64,000 nt of DNA from Tenderia sp965602225 (GCA_965602225.1 CBFCYE010000014.1:7891-71890); one strand, 5' to 3'. Positions 34,905 through 44,975 are shown, numbered from the stretch's first letter. The notes: a model not told the origin generated them from the letters alone. Numbers and translations: made by a program.

Positions 34905-36112
34905 GCTGCAGCCCTCCGCTCGCGTTTTCTGTTACGGACATCGGGGTTACCGACACGACGCTCGGCCTGAACAGAACTGCGGCGTTGTTCAAAATCCACC
35001 CGCAGCAACAAGGCCACCGCGACACAACAAACAACAATACTACTGCCGCCATAACTCATTAGCGGCAAGGTCAAACCCTTGGTAGGCAACACACCCATAT
35101 TGACGCCGATATTGATAAAGGCCTGCATGCCAATCCATAAACCCAAGCCATAAGCCATGTAAGCAGCAAACTGCTGCCCCTTCTGTTCGGCCTGACGGGC
35201 AATGGCAAAAGCTCGTACCACCAACACCACAAACAGGCCAATCAACAGAAACGAGCCAATCAAACCAAACTCTTCCGCCATCACCGCAAACAGGAAATCC
35301 GTATGCGCCTCAGGCAGATAAAATAGCTTTTGCACACCGCTACCCAGACCGACACCCCAGATCTCACCACGACCAATCGCGATCAAGGCCTGAGTCAACT
35401 GAAAGCCACTATTAAAGGGATCTGCCCAGGGATTAAGAAAGGTAGTCAAACGCTCCATGCGATACGGTGAGGTGATTGCCAACACCGCCATTGCCGAGGC
35501 GACCAGGGCCACCAGCAAACCGAACTGCCACAACCGCACTCCGGCAATAAACATCATCGCCAAGGCGGTACTAAAGATTACAACCGAAGAACCAAAATCC
35601 GGCTCTAGCAATAACAACAATGCCACTAAAGACAACATTGCCATTGGTTTGAGAAAGCCGCTAAAACTTGTCCGCACTTCATCGCCGCGACGTACCAGAT
35701 AACCGGCCATGTAGATGATGACAAACAACTTCATCAACTCAGATACCTGCATATTAAAAACACCCAGATTGATCCAGCGCGTGGCACCATTGACCGTACG
35801 GCCAACACCAGGGATCAGGACCAATAACAGCAACGCCAGGCCTGCCAACAACAACCAAGGCCCCAAACGCTGCCAAACAGCAACAGGGATCTTAAAGGCC
35901 ATCAGACCCGCAACCAGTCCCATGCCAATAAAGATGATCTGACGAATGGTATAAAACCAGGGTTGGCCATACGTCTCTGCAGCGATATGCAACGAGGCCG
36001 AAGCCACCATCACAAACCCCAGCATCAACAACAGAGCCACAGCACCGACCAACAAGGGGTCGAACATCAACTTACCCATCGCTGGCTCTGACTTGATGGC
36101 AACAATGCTCAT
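34901..36112 (-). CDS. ftsW: Septal peptidoglycan glycosyltransferase FtsW
   Basis: A SEDS-family membrane protein of 403 residues with about ten helices. It polymerises lipid II into glycan at the septum together with FtsI. Marks are LLGFVMVASAS in the first helix, KLFVIIYMAGYLVRR, EPDFGSSVVIF with the catalytic aspartate region, LPEAHTDFLFAVMAEEFGL, and the C-terminal GLTLPLMSYGGSSIVV. The C-terminal tail is basic and extends beyond the last helix. It overlaps murD and murG by four bases each. Confidence 0.97.
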   Translation of the reverse strand: MSIVAIKSEPAMGKLMFDPLLVGAVALLLMLGFVMVASASLHIAAETYGQPWFYTIRQIIFIGMGLVAGLMAFKIPVAVWQRLGPWLLLAGLALLLLVLIPGVGRTVNGATRWINLGVFNMQVSELMKLFVIIYMAGYLVRRGDEVRTSFSGFLKPMAMLSLVALLLLLEPDFGSSVVIFSTALAMMFIAGVRLWQFGLLVALVASAMAVLAITSPYRMERLTTFLNPWADPFNSGFQLTQALIAIGRGEIWGVGLGSGVQKLFYLPEAHTDFLFAVMAEEFGLIGSFLLIGLFVVLVVRAFAIARQAEQKGQQFAAYMAYGLGLWIGMQAFINIGVNMGVLPTKGLTLPLMSYGGSSIVVCCVAVALLLRVDFEQRRSSVQAERRVGNPDVRNRKRERRAAA

Positions 36113-37473
36113 GCCAACACCTCCGCCACAGCGACAGCAAACTGATTGCCACGATCTTCATAACCGGAAAACATGTCGAAGCTGGCACAGGCTGGCGCCA
36201 GCAACACCGCATCACTGGCTTGCGCCAGTTTTTGAGCCACCTCTACCGCGGCATGCAAGTCAGCCACACGCTCTATCTGCACCACACCATTCAATGCAAC
36301 AGCAATCTGATCGGCATCAACACCAAACAACACTGCCGCTCGGCCCTTAGCCGCCATCGCGTCACGCAGCTCTGAAAAATCCTGCGCCTTGGCTTCGCCA
36401 CCAGCCAGCAATACCACCTTGTCCGCCATACCTTTTATTGCTGCTACAGCAGCACCGACATTGGTTGCCTTTGAATCGTTGTACCAATTGACGGAATTTT
36501 TTTCTGCCAGCCACTGACAGCGATGCGGTAGTCCAGCAAAACGACGCAATGTTTCAAGCATCACTTCCATTGGCAAGCCAACACTCTCACCCAGCGCCAG
36601 TGCAGCCAGGGCGTTGGCAACATTGTGTTTGCCAGCCACTTTCAACTCTGAGACAGACATCAGCAGCTGTTCGCCTTTAGCCAGCCATGACTGACCATCT
36701 TGTTGTGTCACACCAAAGTCATTATCTCGTTGTGGTTGGTTTAACGAAAAACGTATCCAGCTTTTATCTTCACCACACCAACTTGCCACCAGCGCATCAT
36801 CCAGATTAACCAGCTTGATTGCCGCACCGTCATAGATACGTTTTTTGGTGAAGGCATAATCCTGCATGTCACGGTAACGATCGAGGTGATCCTGACTGAC
36901 ATTCAATACTACCGCTGCCGCAGGTTTGAGACTCGCGGTGGTCTCCAGCTGAAAACTGGAAAGTTCCAACACATACAGGTCTGGTTCATTTTCTTGCAGC
37001 AGATCTAGGGCCGGTATACCGATATTGCCGCCGACACGAACATCCCTGCTAGCTGCCTTGGCCATCTCACCAACCATGGTAGTCACCGTGCTCTTACCGT
37101 TTGAACCGGTAATGGCAATCACTGGTGCCTTGGCATGACGGGCAAACAATTCAACATCACCAACCACTTCAACGCCGGCCTCGATGGCTGCGATGATGGC
37201 TGGATCAAACAATGAAACACCTGGGCTAACAACTAACATTTCGGCCTGCTCAAACAGCTCGACATCAAATTCGCCAAGGCGCGTTTCAACCTTGGGAAAC
37301 TCATTGTGCAGCTGCTGCTCAGCAGGTGGCGTGGCGCGACTGTCTACCACCACCACATCAACACCTTGGCGCAACAGAAAACGCGCGCACGCCAAACCGC
37401 TCTTGCCCAAACCGACAATAATGGTCTTGTGCTGCGCTGTGGTGTCAGTCTGTTTCAACTGTGCCAGTCCCAT
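36109..37473 (-). CDS. murD: UDP-N-acetylmuramoylalanine--D-glutamate ligase
   Basis: A Mur ligase of 454 residues that adds D-Glu to UDP-MurNAc-L-Ala. IIVGLGKSGLACARFLL binds the nucleotide substrate, AITGSNGKSTVTTMVGEM is the ATP loop, VLNVSQDHLDRY holds the metal-binding histidine region and YNDSKATNVGAAVAAI is the characteristic MurD motif. It lies between mraY (gap of nine bases) and ftsW (overlap). Confidence 0.96.
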   Translation of the reverse strand: MGLAQLKQTDTTAQHKTIIVGLGKSGLACARFLLRQGVDVVVVDSRATPPAEQQLHNEFPKVETRLGEFDVELFEQAEMLVVSPGVSLFDPAIIAAIEAGVEVVGDVELFARHAKAPVIAITGSNGKSTVTTMVGEMAKAASRDVRVGGNIGIPALDLLQENEPDLYVLELSSFQLETTASLKPAAAVVLNVSQDHLDRYRDMQDYAFTKKRIYDGAAIKLVNLDDALVASWCGEDKSWIRFSLNQPQRDNDFGVTQQDGQSWLAKGEQLLMSVSELKVAGKHNVANALAALALGESVGLPMEVMLETLRRFAGLPHRCQWLAEKNSVNWYNDSKATNVGAAVAAIKGMADKVVLLAGGEAKAQDFSELRDAMAAKGRAAVLFGVDADQIAVALNGVVQIERVADLHAAVEVAQKLAQASDAVLLAPACASFDMFSGYEDRGNQFAVAVAEVLA

Positions 37474-37482
37474 TGTTATTGC

Positions 37483-38565
37483 CTAACGCAGCTTCAAGGT
37501 AGCTAAACCAACCAAAACCAGAATCACTGTCACTATCCAGAAACGGACAATCACACGTGGCTCCGGCCAACCCTTTAATTCAAAATGATGATGCAGTGGC
37601 GCCATGCGAAAGATGCGGCGCCCCGTCAATTTGTAAGACACGACTTGCAGGATTACCGAAACGGTCTCCATCACAAACACGCCGCCCATGATGACTAGCA
37701 CCAGTTCCTGACGTACCACCACCGCAACAATGCCCAGTGCAGCACCAAGCGCCAGGGCGCCAACGTCACCCATAAAGACTTGAGCGGGATAAGTGTTAAA
37801 CCAGAGAAAACCAAGACCAGCACCGCAGATGGTGGCGCAGAAGATCATCACCTCACCAACACCTTTTATATAGGGTATGCCCAGATATTCAGCAAAGCCG
37901 GCATGACCGTGAGCGTAGGCAAACACACCCAGTGCACCGGCAACCATCACTGTAGGCAGGATAGCCAAACCATCCAGGCCGTCGGTAAGATTAACCGCAT
38001 TGCTGGTACCAACAACCACAAAGTAGGTCAGCACGATGAACATCAAACCCATGTCGATGGCGATGTCTTTAAAGAAGGGTACGAACAGTTGTGTTTCAGC
38101 TGGTGAGACAGCAGTTTTATAAAGGTATACCGCGATTATCATGCCAAACAGTGACTGCCAGAAGTACTTGGCCTTGCTCGACATCCCCTTCGGATCTTGC
38201 AGCACCAGTTTTTTGTAATCGTCGTAGAAACCAATCACACCAAAGGCCAGGGTAGTCAACAACACCACCCAGATGTAACGACTTTCCAGGTCAGCCCACA
38301 ACAGCGTGCTAACGGCAATCGCTACCAAAATCAGGGCTCCGCCCATGGTTGGTGTGCCAGCCTTGGAAAAATGGGTCTCTGGACCCAGCTCACGAATCGG
38401 CTGACCAACCTTATATAAACTCAGCTTGCGTATCATCACCGGACCGACAATAAAACTGATGGTCAGCGCAGTCAGCACACCCAGGATTGCACGCAAGGTG
38501 ATGTACTGAAACACAGCAAAGCCACTGTTAAACTGGGTCAGATAATCAGCCAACGACATCAACAT
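37483..38565 (-). CDS. mraY: Phospho-MurNAc-pentapeptide transferase
   Basis: An integral membrane enzyme of 360 residues with ten predicted helices. It moves phospho-MurNAc-pentapeptide onto undecaprenyl phosphate, forming lipid I. KAGTPTMGGALIL, FYDDYKKLVL, NAVNLTDGLDGLAILP (with the catalytic aspartates) and FMGDVGALALGAALG are family signatures, followed by MAPLHHHFELKGWPE. The start overlaps the murF stop by one base. Confidence 0.97.
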   Translation of the reverse strand: MLMSLADYLTQFNSGFAVFQYITLRAILGVLTALTISFIVGPVMIRKLSLYKVGQPIRELGPETHFSKAGTPTMGGALILVAIAVSTLLWADLESRYIWVVLLTTLAFGVIGFYDDYKKLVLQDPKGMSSKAKYFWQSLFGMIIAVYLYKTAVSPAETQLFVPFFKDIAIDMGLMFIVLTYFVVVGTSNAVNLTDGLDGLAILPTVMVAGALGVFAYAHGHAGFAEYLGIPYIKGVGEVMIFCATICGAGLGFLWFNTYPAQVFMGDVGALALGAALGIVAVVVRQELVLVIMGGVFVMETVSVILQVVSYKLTGRRIFRMAPLHHHFELKGWPEPRVIVRFWIVTVILVLVGLATLKLR

Positions 38566-39953
38566 CAGCCTTGACCTCCCGCTACCAGCGCATCCACCAC
38601 TTTGTCCATGGACGAACCGCGTGACCCCTTCACCAACAACACCGCATGTTGATGATCCGGCTCAGCCAGCATCTCAGACAAACTTTCAATCAGATCTTGC
38701 TGCGTCGCAAAACATGTCGCACCTTCGCCAAAGCCTTTTACTGCCTCCTGACAATGACTGCCTGAGGCCAACAACAAATTAATGCCCTTCTGTCGCGCTT
38801 CCTCACCGACACTAAAATGATGCTGACCAGCAGTTTTGCCCAACTCTGCCATGTCACCCATCACCAGAATCTTTTCACCCGGTGCCTGCAGCAACACGTC
38901 CATTGCCGCGCGGAACGAATGCGGGTTGGCGTTGTAACTATCATCGATCAGCAATTGCCCGTGGCCCGTCACCTTGGGCCGCAAGCGCCCCTTAACTGGC
39001 GCCATACTTTCCAGGCCAGCCTGAACCTCGGCAGCACTCGCGCCCGCAGCCAGGGCCGAAGCCGTGGCAGCCAGGGCATTCATGACGTTATGTCTGCCGG
39101 CCAGATTCATTGCGACATCAATCATTCCCGCCGGCGTTTGCATCTTGAAGCGGCTTTTATAACCGCTGGCAGAAATCTCCCAATGCACACCACCATCAGC
39201 CAGACTAACGTCGGCAGTTGGTAGCATGCCAAACCCAAGACTCTTGTAGTCGGTGACCAGCTCAGTCCAGTAACCAGTAAACTCATCATCCTGATTAACC
39301 ACTGCGGTGCCTGCTTCGCGTAAACCCTGCCAAATTTCAGCCTTAGCGCGCGCCACACCTTCCAGCGTACCGAAACCTTCCAAATGGGCGCTTGCCGCAT
39401 TGGTCACAACAGCCACATCGGGCTGCACCAGACTAGTGAGATAGGCTATTTCACCGGCATGGTTGGCACCCATTTCAATCACGGCGGTTTGATGCTGTTC
39501 AGGATTGAGGCGCAACAACATCAGCGGTACGCCAATATCATTATTAAGATTCCCCTCAGTGGCCAACACCACACCCTGTTGACCCATGATGCGCGCCAAC
39601 ATTTCTTTGACCGTGGTCTTGCCGTTGCTACCAGTCACACCAATCACTCGCCCCTGAAACTTCGACCGCCACGCAGCAGCCAGGCGCCCGAGGGCCAGGC
39701 GCGTATCGGACACAATCAGTTGCGGCAGATCGCTTTCAACTTGTTTACTCACAACAGCTGCCACCGCGCCCTGATCAGTAGCAACGGCAACAAACTTATG
39801 GCCGTCAAAATTGGGGCCTTGCAAGGCGACAAACAAATCACCTGCGGCAATCTTGCGACTATCAATTGAAACCGCATCAAAACTGATCTGCGCTTCACCA
39901 ATCAATTCAGCATCAAGAATCTTGGCCGCCTGTTGCAGCGTCATCATAGTCAT
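38565..39953 (-). CDS. murF: UDP-MurNAc-tripeptide--D-Ala-D-Ala ligase
   Basis: A Mur ligase of 462 residues that adds the D-Ala-D-Ala dipeptide made by Ddl. The N-terminal substrate domain has ISFDAVSIDSRKIAAGDLFVAL, the ATP loop is GVTGSNGKTTVKEML, and LLIDDSYNANPHSFRAAMDVL is the MurF hallmark. VLVMGDMAELGKTAGQHH marks the C-terminal domain. It overlaps murE by four bases, and its first codons MTMM offer two equivalent starts. Confidence 0.96.
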   Translation of the reverse strand: MTMMTLQQAAKILDAELIGEAQISFDAVSIDSRKIAAGDLFVALQGPNFDGHKFVAVATDQGAVAAVVSKQVESDLPQLIVSDTRLALGRLAAAWRSKFQGRVIGVTGSNGKTTVKEMLARIMGQQGVVLATEGNLNNDIGVPLMLLRLNPEQHQTAVIEMGANHAGEIAYLTSLVQPDVAVVTNAASAHLEGFGTLEGVARAKAEIWQGLREAGTAVVNQDDEFTGYWTELVTDYKSLGFGMLPTADVSLADGGVHWEISASGYKSRFKMQTPAGMIDVAMNLAGRHNVMNALAATASALAAGASAAEVQAGLESMAPVKGRLRPKVTGHGQLLIDDSYNANPHSFRAAMDVLLQAPGEKILVMGDMAELGKTAGQHHFSVGEEARQKGINLLLASGSHCQEAVKGFGEGATCFATQQDLIESLSEMLAEPDHQHAVLLVKGSRGSSMDKVVDALVAGGQG

Positions 39954-41437
39954 GCCGCCACTCCCAGTGCCTGCTGCACTTGCTGGCTATCGCTAAAAGG
40001 AATTTTTTGCTCGCCAATCTGCTGATAATCTTCGTGTCCCTTGCCTGCGACCAAGACCACATCATCAGCAGCAGCGCTAGTCACAGCATGTCGAATTGCT
40101 GCGGCTCGATCACGCAACACAATCATGCTTTCTGACTGAGTTCCAGAAAGAATGTCTTCAATAATTGCATCAGGATTTTCATTGCGTGGATTGTCGTCGG
40201 TCAGCACGATCTGATCCGCATACTGCGTTGCAATGCTACCCATTTGTGCGCGTTTGCCCTTGTCACGTTCACCACCACAACCAAACACACACCAAAGTTG
40301 CGCCGCACAATGCTGACGCAGACTCAACAATACTTGCTCTAGCGCATCTGGTGTGTGGGCATAGTCCACCACCACCAACGGCTGCCCAGCCACTCCACCA
40401 AAACGTTCAACCCGTCCCGGTACAGTTTTGAGCTGAGATATTTTTTGCAGCGCCGTATCAATCCCCATTCCACTCAGCAACACCACCGACAGCACTGCCA
40501 GCAGGTTGCTGGCATTAAACTGACCCAACAGTTCGCTATGGATGCGTCCATCACCATAAGGGGTCTGCACATCCAACAACATGCCATCATGGCCCTGACT
40601 AATCAGCTGGCCGCGCACTAGATTTTCTTCGCTATGATTTTCTGTCTGGGTAAAGGCAATCCGCTCTACAGCCGCTGGCAAGCTCAATAACAAGCTGCGA
40701 CCAAATTCATCATCGGCGTTGATTACGGCAAAACGCAGCCCTGGCATTTCAAACAAACCCGCCTTGGCCCGGCCATAGGCAGCCATGTCGCCGTGATAGT
40801 CGAGATGGTCACGCGTCAGGTTGGTAAACAGCGCCAGATCAAATCCAACACCGGCGACTCGTCTCTGCTCCAGACCATGCGAAGACACTTCCATCACCAG
40901 ACACTTGGCACCAGAATCGACAAATTCACGCATCAAACGATGCAGGCTAATGGCATCCGGCGTGGTGTGGCTAGCCGATTGCAATTGTCCGACCAAACCG
41001 TTGCCTAAGGTTCCAATCAGCGCTACCGGCACTGCCTCTGTATTCAATACTTGAGCGATAAAGTGGCTACAAGATGTTTTACCATTGGTGCCAGTGACAC
41101 CAACCACAAACATCTGCCGCGATGGAAAACCATAAAAACGTTCCGCAATCAGACCCAGCTTTTTCTTAAGATCTGATACTGCAAGACATGGCACAGCGAC
41201 ATCAATCAAATCGCCAGCTACCGACTCATCAACCAGCACCGCAACCGCACCACCTTCGATGGCAGCAGACACATATTTATGCCCCTGTTCGCGCATACCC
41301 GACAAGGCAATAAACAAATCACCAGCAACCACTTCGCGACTATCAAGCCTCAAACCGGAAACAGCGACATCGACATCAACCACATCGATCACATCCTGCA
41401 ACAGTTCGCGCAATTGGATAGCCTTAGCAGCAGCCAT
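39950..41437 (-). CDS. murE: UDP-MurNAc-tripeptide synthetase (meso-diaminopimelate-adding)
   Basis: A Mur ligase of 495 residues that adds the third stem residue. GLRLDSREVVAGDLFIAL is the uridine-binding part, GVTGTNGKTSCSHFIAQ the ATP loop, and TNLTRDHLDYHGDM the metal region. The specificity loop reads LTDDNPRNENPDAI; DNPR at this place indicates meso-diaminopimelate, as expected for a gram-negative cell wall. The last base of ftsI is the first base of murE. Confidence 0.96.
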   Translation of the reverse strand: MAAAKAIQLRELLQDVIDVVDVDVAVSGLRLDSREVVAGDLFIALSGMREQGHKYVSAAIEGGAVAVLVDESVAGDLIDVAVPCLAVSDLKKKLGLIAERFYGFPSRQMFVVGVTGTNGKTSCSHFIAQVLNTEAVPVALIGTLGNGLVGQLQSASHTTPDAISLHRLMREFVDSGAKCLVMEVSSHGLEQRRVAGVGFDLALFTNLTRDHLDYHGDMAAYGRAKAGLFEMPGLRFAVINADDEFGRSLLLSLPAAVERIAFTQTENHSEENLVRGQLISQGHDGMLLDVQTPYGDGRIHSELLGQFNASNLLAVLSVVLLSGMGIDTALQKISQLKTVPGRVERFGGVAGQPLVVVDYAHTPDALEQVLLSLRQHCAAQLWCVFGCGGERDKGKRAQMGSIATQYADQIVLTDDNPRNENPDAIIEDILSGTQSESMIVLRDRAAAIRHAVTSAAADDVVLVAGKGHEDYQQIGEQKIPFSDSQQVQQALGVAA

Positions 41438-43176
41438 TAGTTAGCTCCCCCTGCAACATGCAACAAATAGGCATCATTGGCCGCTTGACGTAACTTGATC
41501 GCCTGCATGTCATCCGGCGGAATATTCATCAGGCGCAACGCGCCATCCATCACCTTTGCAAAAACGGGCGCCGCCACCTGACCACCGTGGTAATCACCTA
41601 GCATCGGATCATTCACCACCACCACCATTGCCAGGCGTGGCTTTGACGCTGGGGCGATACCGGCAAACACAGCTACATATCGATCTTCCGAGTAGCCATC
41701 ACGACTACTCTTATGCACGGTACCGGTCTTGCCAGCAATGCGATAACCATCAACCTTGGCATGTTTACCAGTGCCCTTATCTGAAATGACGCTCTCCAAC
41801 ATAGTTCTTACTTGAGACGCAACACGTGCCGATATCACCCGCTCACCATCTGGGGTTTGATCAAGTTTGAGAAATGAAATTGGCTTCAACAGGCCATCAT
41901 TAGCCAAAACCGAATAGGCGCGCGCCAATTGCAGTGCGCTCACCTGCATACCATAACCATAGGCACGACTGGCCTGCTGCATAGGACTCCAGCGCCAGTA
42001 GTCACCAATTTTGCCGTCGGCTTCACCTGGAAAACGACTATTCGTACTTAACCCAAAACCAAATTTATCCAATGACTTCCACATCTCTTCCGCCGTCATC
42101 GACAGGGCAATCTTGGTGGCGCCGATATTGCTGGATTTCTGCAGGATCTTGGTGATATCCATATCGCCATAGTTGGCTGCATCACGGATAGTGTTGTTAC
42201 CAATACGCATGTGGCCAGGCGAAGTTTTAATCACAGTTGATGATTTAATCTTGCCCAGCTCCAGCGCTGCAGCAACCGTGAACGACTTCATGGTTGAACC
42301 CGGCTCAAACACATCGGTCACGGCGCGATTGCGATAATTAGCGGACTCAAAACTGGCTCGATTATTCGGATTAAAGCTAGGCTGATTCACCATCGCCAAC
42401 ACCTCACCTGTCTTTACATCCAGGATCACTGCTGAGGCCGAACGGGCACGATTGGTTTTAACCGCTCGCTTCAATTCACGGTAAGCCAAATACTGCAGGC
42501 GTTTATCGATACTAAGCACAACATCTTTACCAGGCTGGGGCTCTGAGATGCTTTCCACATCCTCAACCACTTCACCCATATTGTTTTTCAAAACCCGCTT
42601 ACCGCCTTTAACACCATGTAAACGGTCATTCAAAGCCAACTCAATCCCTTCCTGACCCAGGTCATCAATATCGGTAAAACCAACCACATGCCCCATCACC
42701 TCAGCCATGGGGTAATAACGACGATATTCACGCTGCAAGGCCACACCCGGTATAGCCAGAGCCATAACTTCATCTGCCAATTCAGGCGAAACATGACGCT
42801 TGAGATAAACGAATTCACGGCCCGAGCGTGTTGTTATACGCTGCCGCAACCCTTTCACCTTTAGTTTCAGCACTTTTGCCAGTTGCGCCACTTTCGTGTC
42901 ACCCTCATTGACCAAATAGACTTGGGGGTTCACCCAAACCGAATCAACCGGCGTACTAATCGCCACCGGCTCACCATTTCGATCCATAATTACACCGCGG
43001 TTAGCAGCCAAATCCATTACCCGCAAATGGCGAGCATCACCCTCGCCCTGTAAAAAATCCTGCTCGACCCACTGCAGATAAACCGCGCGCCAACCAAGCA
43101 CAACCGCAGCCAACAACAACACTCCCAACAACAACCAGCGCCGCGCTGCAATCAAGCGGGCATCCCACTCTTTCAC
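41437..43176 (-). CDS. ftsI: Septal peptidoglycan transpeptidase FtsI (PBP3)
   Basis: A class B penicillin-binding protein of 579 residues: a membrane helix (about 13-33), a pedestal domain (NRGVIMDRNGEPVAISTPVDSVW), and the transpeptidase domain. The active serine is Ser294 in GSTMK (SxxK), the second motif is SSN at 348-350 and the third is KTG at 483-485. It crosslinks septal peptidoglycan together with FtsW and is a target of beta-lactams. It overlaps ftsL by four bases and murE by one. Confidence 0.97.
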   Translation of the reverse strand: MKEWDARLIAARRWLLLGVLLLAAVVLGWRAVYLQWVEQDFLQGEGDARHLRVMDLAANRGVIMDRNGEPVAISTPVDSVWVNPQVYLVNEGDTKVAQLAKVLKLKVKGLRQRITTRSGREFVYLKRHVSPELADEVMALAIPGVALQREYRRYYPMAEVMGHVVGFTDIDDLGQEGIELALNDRLHGVKGGKRVLKNNMGEVVEDVESISEPQPGKDVVLSIDKRLQYLAYRELKRAVKTNRARSASAVILDVKTGEVLAMVNQPSFNPNNRASFESANYRNRAVTDVFEPGSTMKSFTVAAALELGKIKSSTVIKTSPGHMRIGNNTIRDAANYGDMDITKILQKSSNIGATKIALSMTAEEMWKSLDKFGFGLSTNSRFPGEADGKIGDYWRWSPMQQASRAYGYGMQVSALQLARAYSVLANDGLLKPISFLKLDQTPDGERVISARVASQVRTMLESVISDKGTGKHAKVDGYRIAGKTGTVHKSSRDGYSEDRYVAVFAGIAPASKPRLAMVVVVNDPMLGDYHGGQVAAPVFAKVMDGALRLMNIPPDDMQAIKLRQAANDAYLLHVAGGAN

Positions 43177-43478
43177 GGACTGACCACCACTATCTGGCCT
43201 GACTCAGGCAATACCATCTGTAACTGCTTATGCGCCACGCGCTCAATTCGTCCATGGGCCGCCCAAGTGCTTTGCTCCAATTGCAGCTGCCCCCACTCAA
43301 TATCCATTCTGTCCTGCGCCTTGTTCAAACCCTGTAACTCTGTAAACAAAACGCGGCTCTGAAACTTGGCATAAACCACCGCTAATGCCGACAACACCAC
43401 CGCCAGGCTTAGCACTGCAACAAGCCCTGCCTGCAGGGTCTGATCTGAAACGGCTTGATGCTGAATCCTCTCAGCCAC
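43173..43478 (-). CDS. ftsL: Cell division protein FtsL
   Basis: A small bitopic protein of 101 residues: a short cytoplasmic start, a membrane helix (LVAVLSLAVVLSALAVVYA, about 20-38) and a periplasmic coiled coil (ELQGLNKAQDRMDIEWGQLQL) ending in RIERVAHKQLQMVLPE. It forms a complex with FtsB and FtsQ and activates FtsWI. GTG 43478 is chosen: it lies one base after the rsmH stop and has GGAG nearby. The frame stays open seven codons further to GTG 43499 inside rsmH. Confidence 0.9.
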   Translation of the reverse strand: MAERIQHQAVSDQTLQAGLVAVLSLAVVLSALAVVYAKFQSRVLFTELQGLNKAQDRMDIEWGQLQLEQSTWAAHGRIERVAHKQLQMVLPESGQIVVVSP

Positions 43479-43479
43479 G

Positions 43480-44424
43480 TCAGAGTTTCTCCGCCACACG
43501 TAATACCGCGCTACGTGAGCGCGGATTCATATTAATTTCGTCCCGCGTAGCGTGGATTGCCTTACTCACCAGACGCATCTGCGGATTTAACTGGTCCACG
43601 GTCACTGGCAGGTCTGATGGAAAATCATCTCCACGCGCCAGATCACGCATAAATCGTTTAACAATCCGATCCTCCAGCGAGTGAAAACTAATCACAGCCA
43701 AACGACCGTCCTTATTCAACACATCCAGCATCTGCCCCAGACAAAGACTCAAATCTTCCAACTCGCGATTGACAAAGATCCTGATCCCCTGAAAACTGCG
43801 TGTCGCCGGATGTTTGTCCTGCTCACGCTGCCGCGGCATTACCGCCTTAATTATCGCCGTCAATTGCGCAGTGGTTTCAATCGGCGCCTCTTGGCGCGCC
43901 TCAACAATGACCCGCGCAACGCGCTTGGAAAAACGCTCTTCACCGTATTCTTTCAACACCTTGGCAATATCAGCCTCTTTGGCTGAAGCTAGCCACTCGG
44001 CCGCCGAAACACCACGACTGTTGTCCATCCGCATATCCAGAGGGCCGTCGCGCATAAAACTAAAACCACGACCCGCGTCATCCAGTTGCGGTGACGAAAC
44101 ACCCAAATCCATCAACACGCCATCCACCTTGCCCAGCAAACCCTCTTCAACCAGCACCTGCTTCAACTCGGCAAAACTGCCGTGATGGATACTAAAACGG
44201 GGCTCAGCCCCGAATTTTTGTTGCGCCTCTGCAATTGCTTGCGGATCCTTATCCAGACCCAGCAACCGGCCATCGGGCCCGAGTCGCTCCAAAATCGCCG
44301 CCGCGTGTCCGCCGCGCCCAAAGGTGGCATCCACATAGACGCCTTCCGGCTTAATCCTCAAGGCCTCAAGACACTCATCCAGCAATACCGGGCGGTGGCT
44401 AAATTCGCTGTTTACTTCATTCAA
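43480..44424 (-). CDS. rsmH: 16S rRNA N4-methylcytidine-1402 methyltransferase
   Basis: An S-adenosylmethionine-dependent enzyme of 314 residues. HRPVLLDECLEAL and VDATFGRGGHAAAIL (the AdoMet loop) open the protein, LLGLDKDPQAI follows, and VISFHSLEDRIVKRFMRD is the catalytic-domain signature. It methylates the same rRNA base that RsmI (also in this window) methylates on the ribose. It overlaps mraZ by four bases. Confidence 0.97.
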   Translation of the reverse strand: MNEVNSEFSHRPVLLDECLEALRIKPEGVYVDATFGRGGHAAAILERLGPDGRLLGLDKDPQAIAEAQQKFGAEPRFSIHHGSFAELKQVLVEEGLLGKVDGVLMDLGVSSPQLDDAGRGFSFMRDGPLDMRMDNSRGVSAAEWLASAKEADIAKVLKEYGEERFSKRVARVIVEARQEAPIETTAQLTAIIKAVMPRQREQDKHPATRSFQGIRIFVNRELEDLSLCLGQMLDVLNKDGRLAVISFHSLEDRIVKRFMRDLARGDDFPSDLPVTVDQLNPQMRLVSKAIHATRDEINMNPRSRSAVLRVAEKL

Positions 44425-44882
44425 AACGACAGACTTTCCAATTCTTCCGGCAGCGATCCTTCACCAGACGCCACCTCAGCAAGCCACTCATCACGACTGC
44501 CGTTCCAGGTTTCTTCATCCCAGATTTCAAATTTATTGCCCTGACCAACCAAGACGATGCGCTTATCGAGTTTGGCGTAGTCACGCAACACACTCGGCAG
44601 CAAGATACGGCCGTTACCGTCAAGCTCACACTCACTGGCATACCCCATCAGCAAACGCTTCAGGCTACGGGCCTTGGAATTAAGGTCAGGCAGGCGAGCC
44701 AACTTACGCTCAAGCTGCTCCCAATCGGCTTCAGGGAAAAGCATCAGGCAGCCACTAAAATCAACAGTCAACACCAAACGTCCGTCACAAAGCTCCCGCA
44801 GGCGCTCACGGTATTTTGCCGGCATCGCCATGCGACCCTTGGCATCGACATTGATAGGGCTTACCCCTTTGAACAACTGCAT
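44421..44882 (-). CDS. mraZ: Transcriptional regulator MraZ
   Basis: A protein of 153 residues with two AbrB/SpoVT-like halves, each holding a DxxxR signature: SPINVDAKGRMAMPAKYRE and CELDGNGRILLPSVLRDYA. It forms rings and in E. coli binds direct repeats upstream of its own gene and represses the dcw operon. Matching repeats lie at 44902-44936 just upstream of this gene. It is the first gene of the dcw cluster. Confidence 0.96.
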   Translation of the reverse strand: MQLFKGVSPINVDAKGRMAMPAKYRERLRELCDGRLVLTVDFSGCLMLFPEADWEQLERKLARLPDLNSKARSLKRLLMGYASECELDGNGRILLPSVLRDYAKLDKRIVLVGQGNKFEIWDEETWNGSRDEWLAEVASGEGSLPEELESLSF

Positions 44883-44901
44883 TCTCCCTTTGGTGTTTTA
44901 A

Positions 44902-44936
44902 ACCACCCTTAACCCACTATCGACCACTTTCCCCCA
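44902..44936 (-). promoter_or_regulatory. MraZ operator repeats
   Basis: On the minus strand TGGGG (44932-44936), TGGTC (44922-44926) and TGGGT (44912-44916) stand exactly ten bases apart, and a fourth, weaker GTGGT (44902-44906) keeps the period. This is the pattern of TGGGN repeats bound by MraZ in E. coli. They lie just downstream of the -10 element, over the expected start of transcription. Confidence 0.7.
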
Positions 44937-44945
44937 CTTCTTGAC

Positions 44946-44975
44946 ACTATAGGTATTCCATAGCCTCTGTGTCAA
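44946..44975 (-). promoter_or_regulatory. Sigma-70 promoter of mraZ and the dcw cluster
   Basis: On the minus strand TTGACA (44970-44975, perfect -35) and TATAGT (44946-44951, five of six) are separated by 18 bases. The -35 element lies within one arm of an inverted repeat CTTGACAC...GTGTCAAG (arms 44969-44976 and 44940-44947). Expected transcription start is near 44939. Confidence 0.72.

Noticed and set aside
44941..44946. TTGACA on the plus strand as a -35 element
   Set aside because: No -10 hexamer stands 16 to 18 bases downstream; the hexamer is explained as one arm of the inverted repeat that includes the minus-strand -35.
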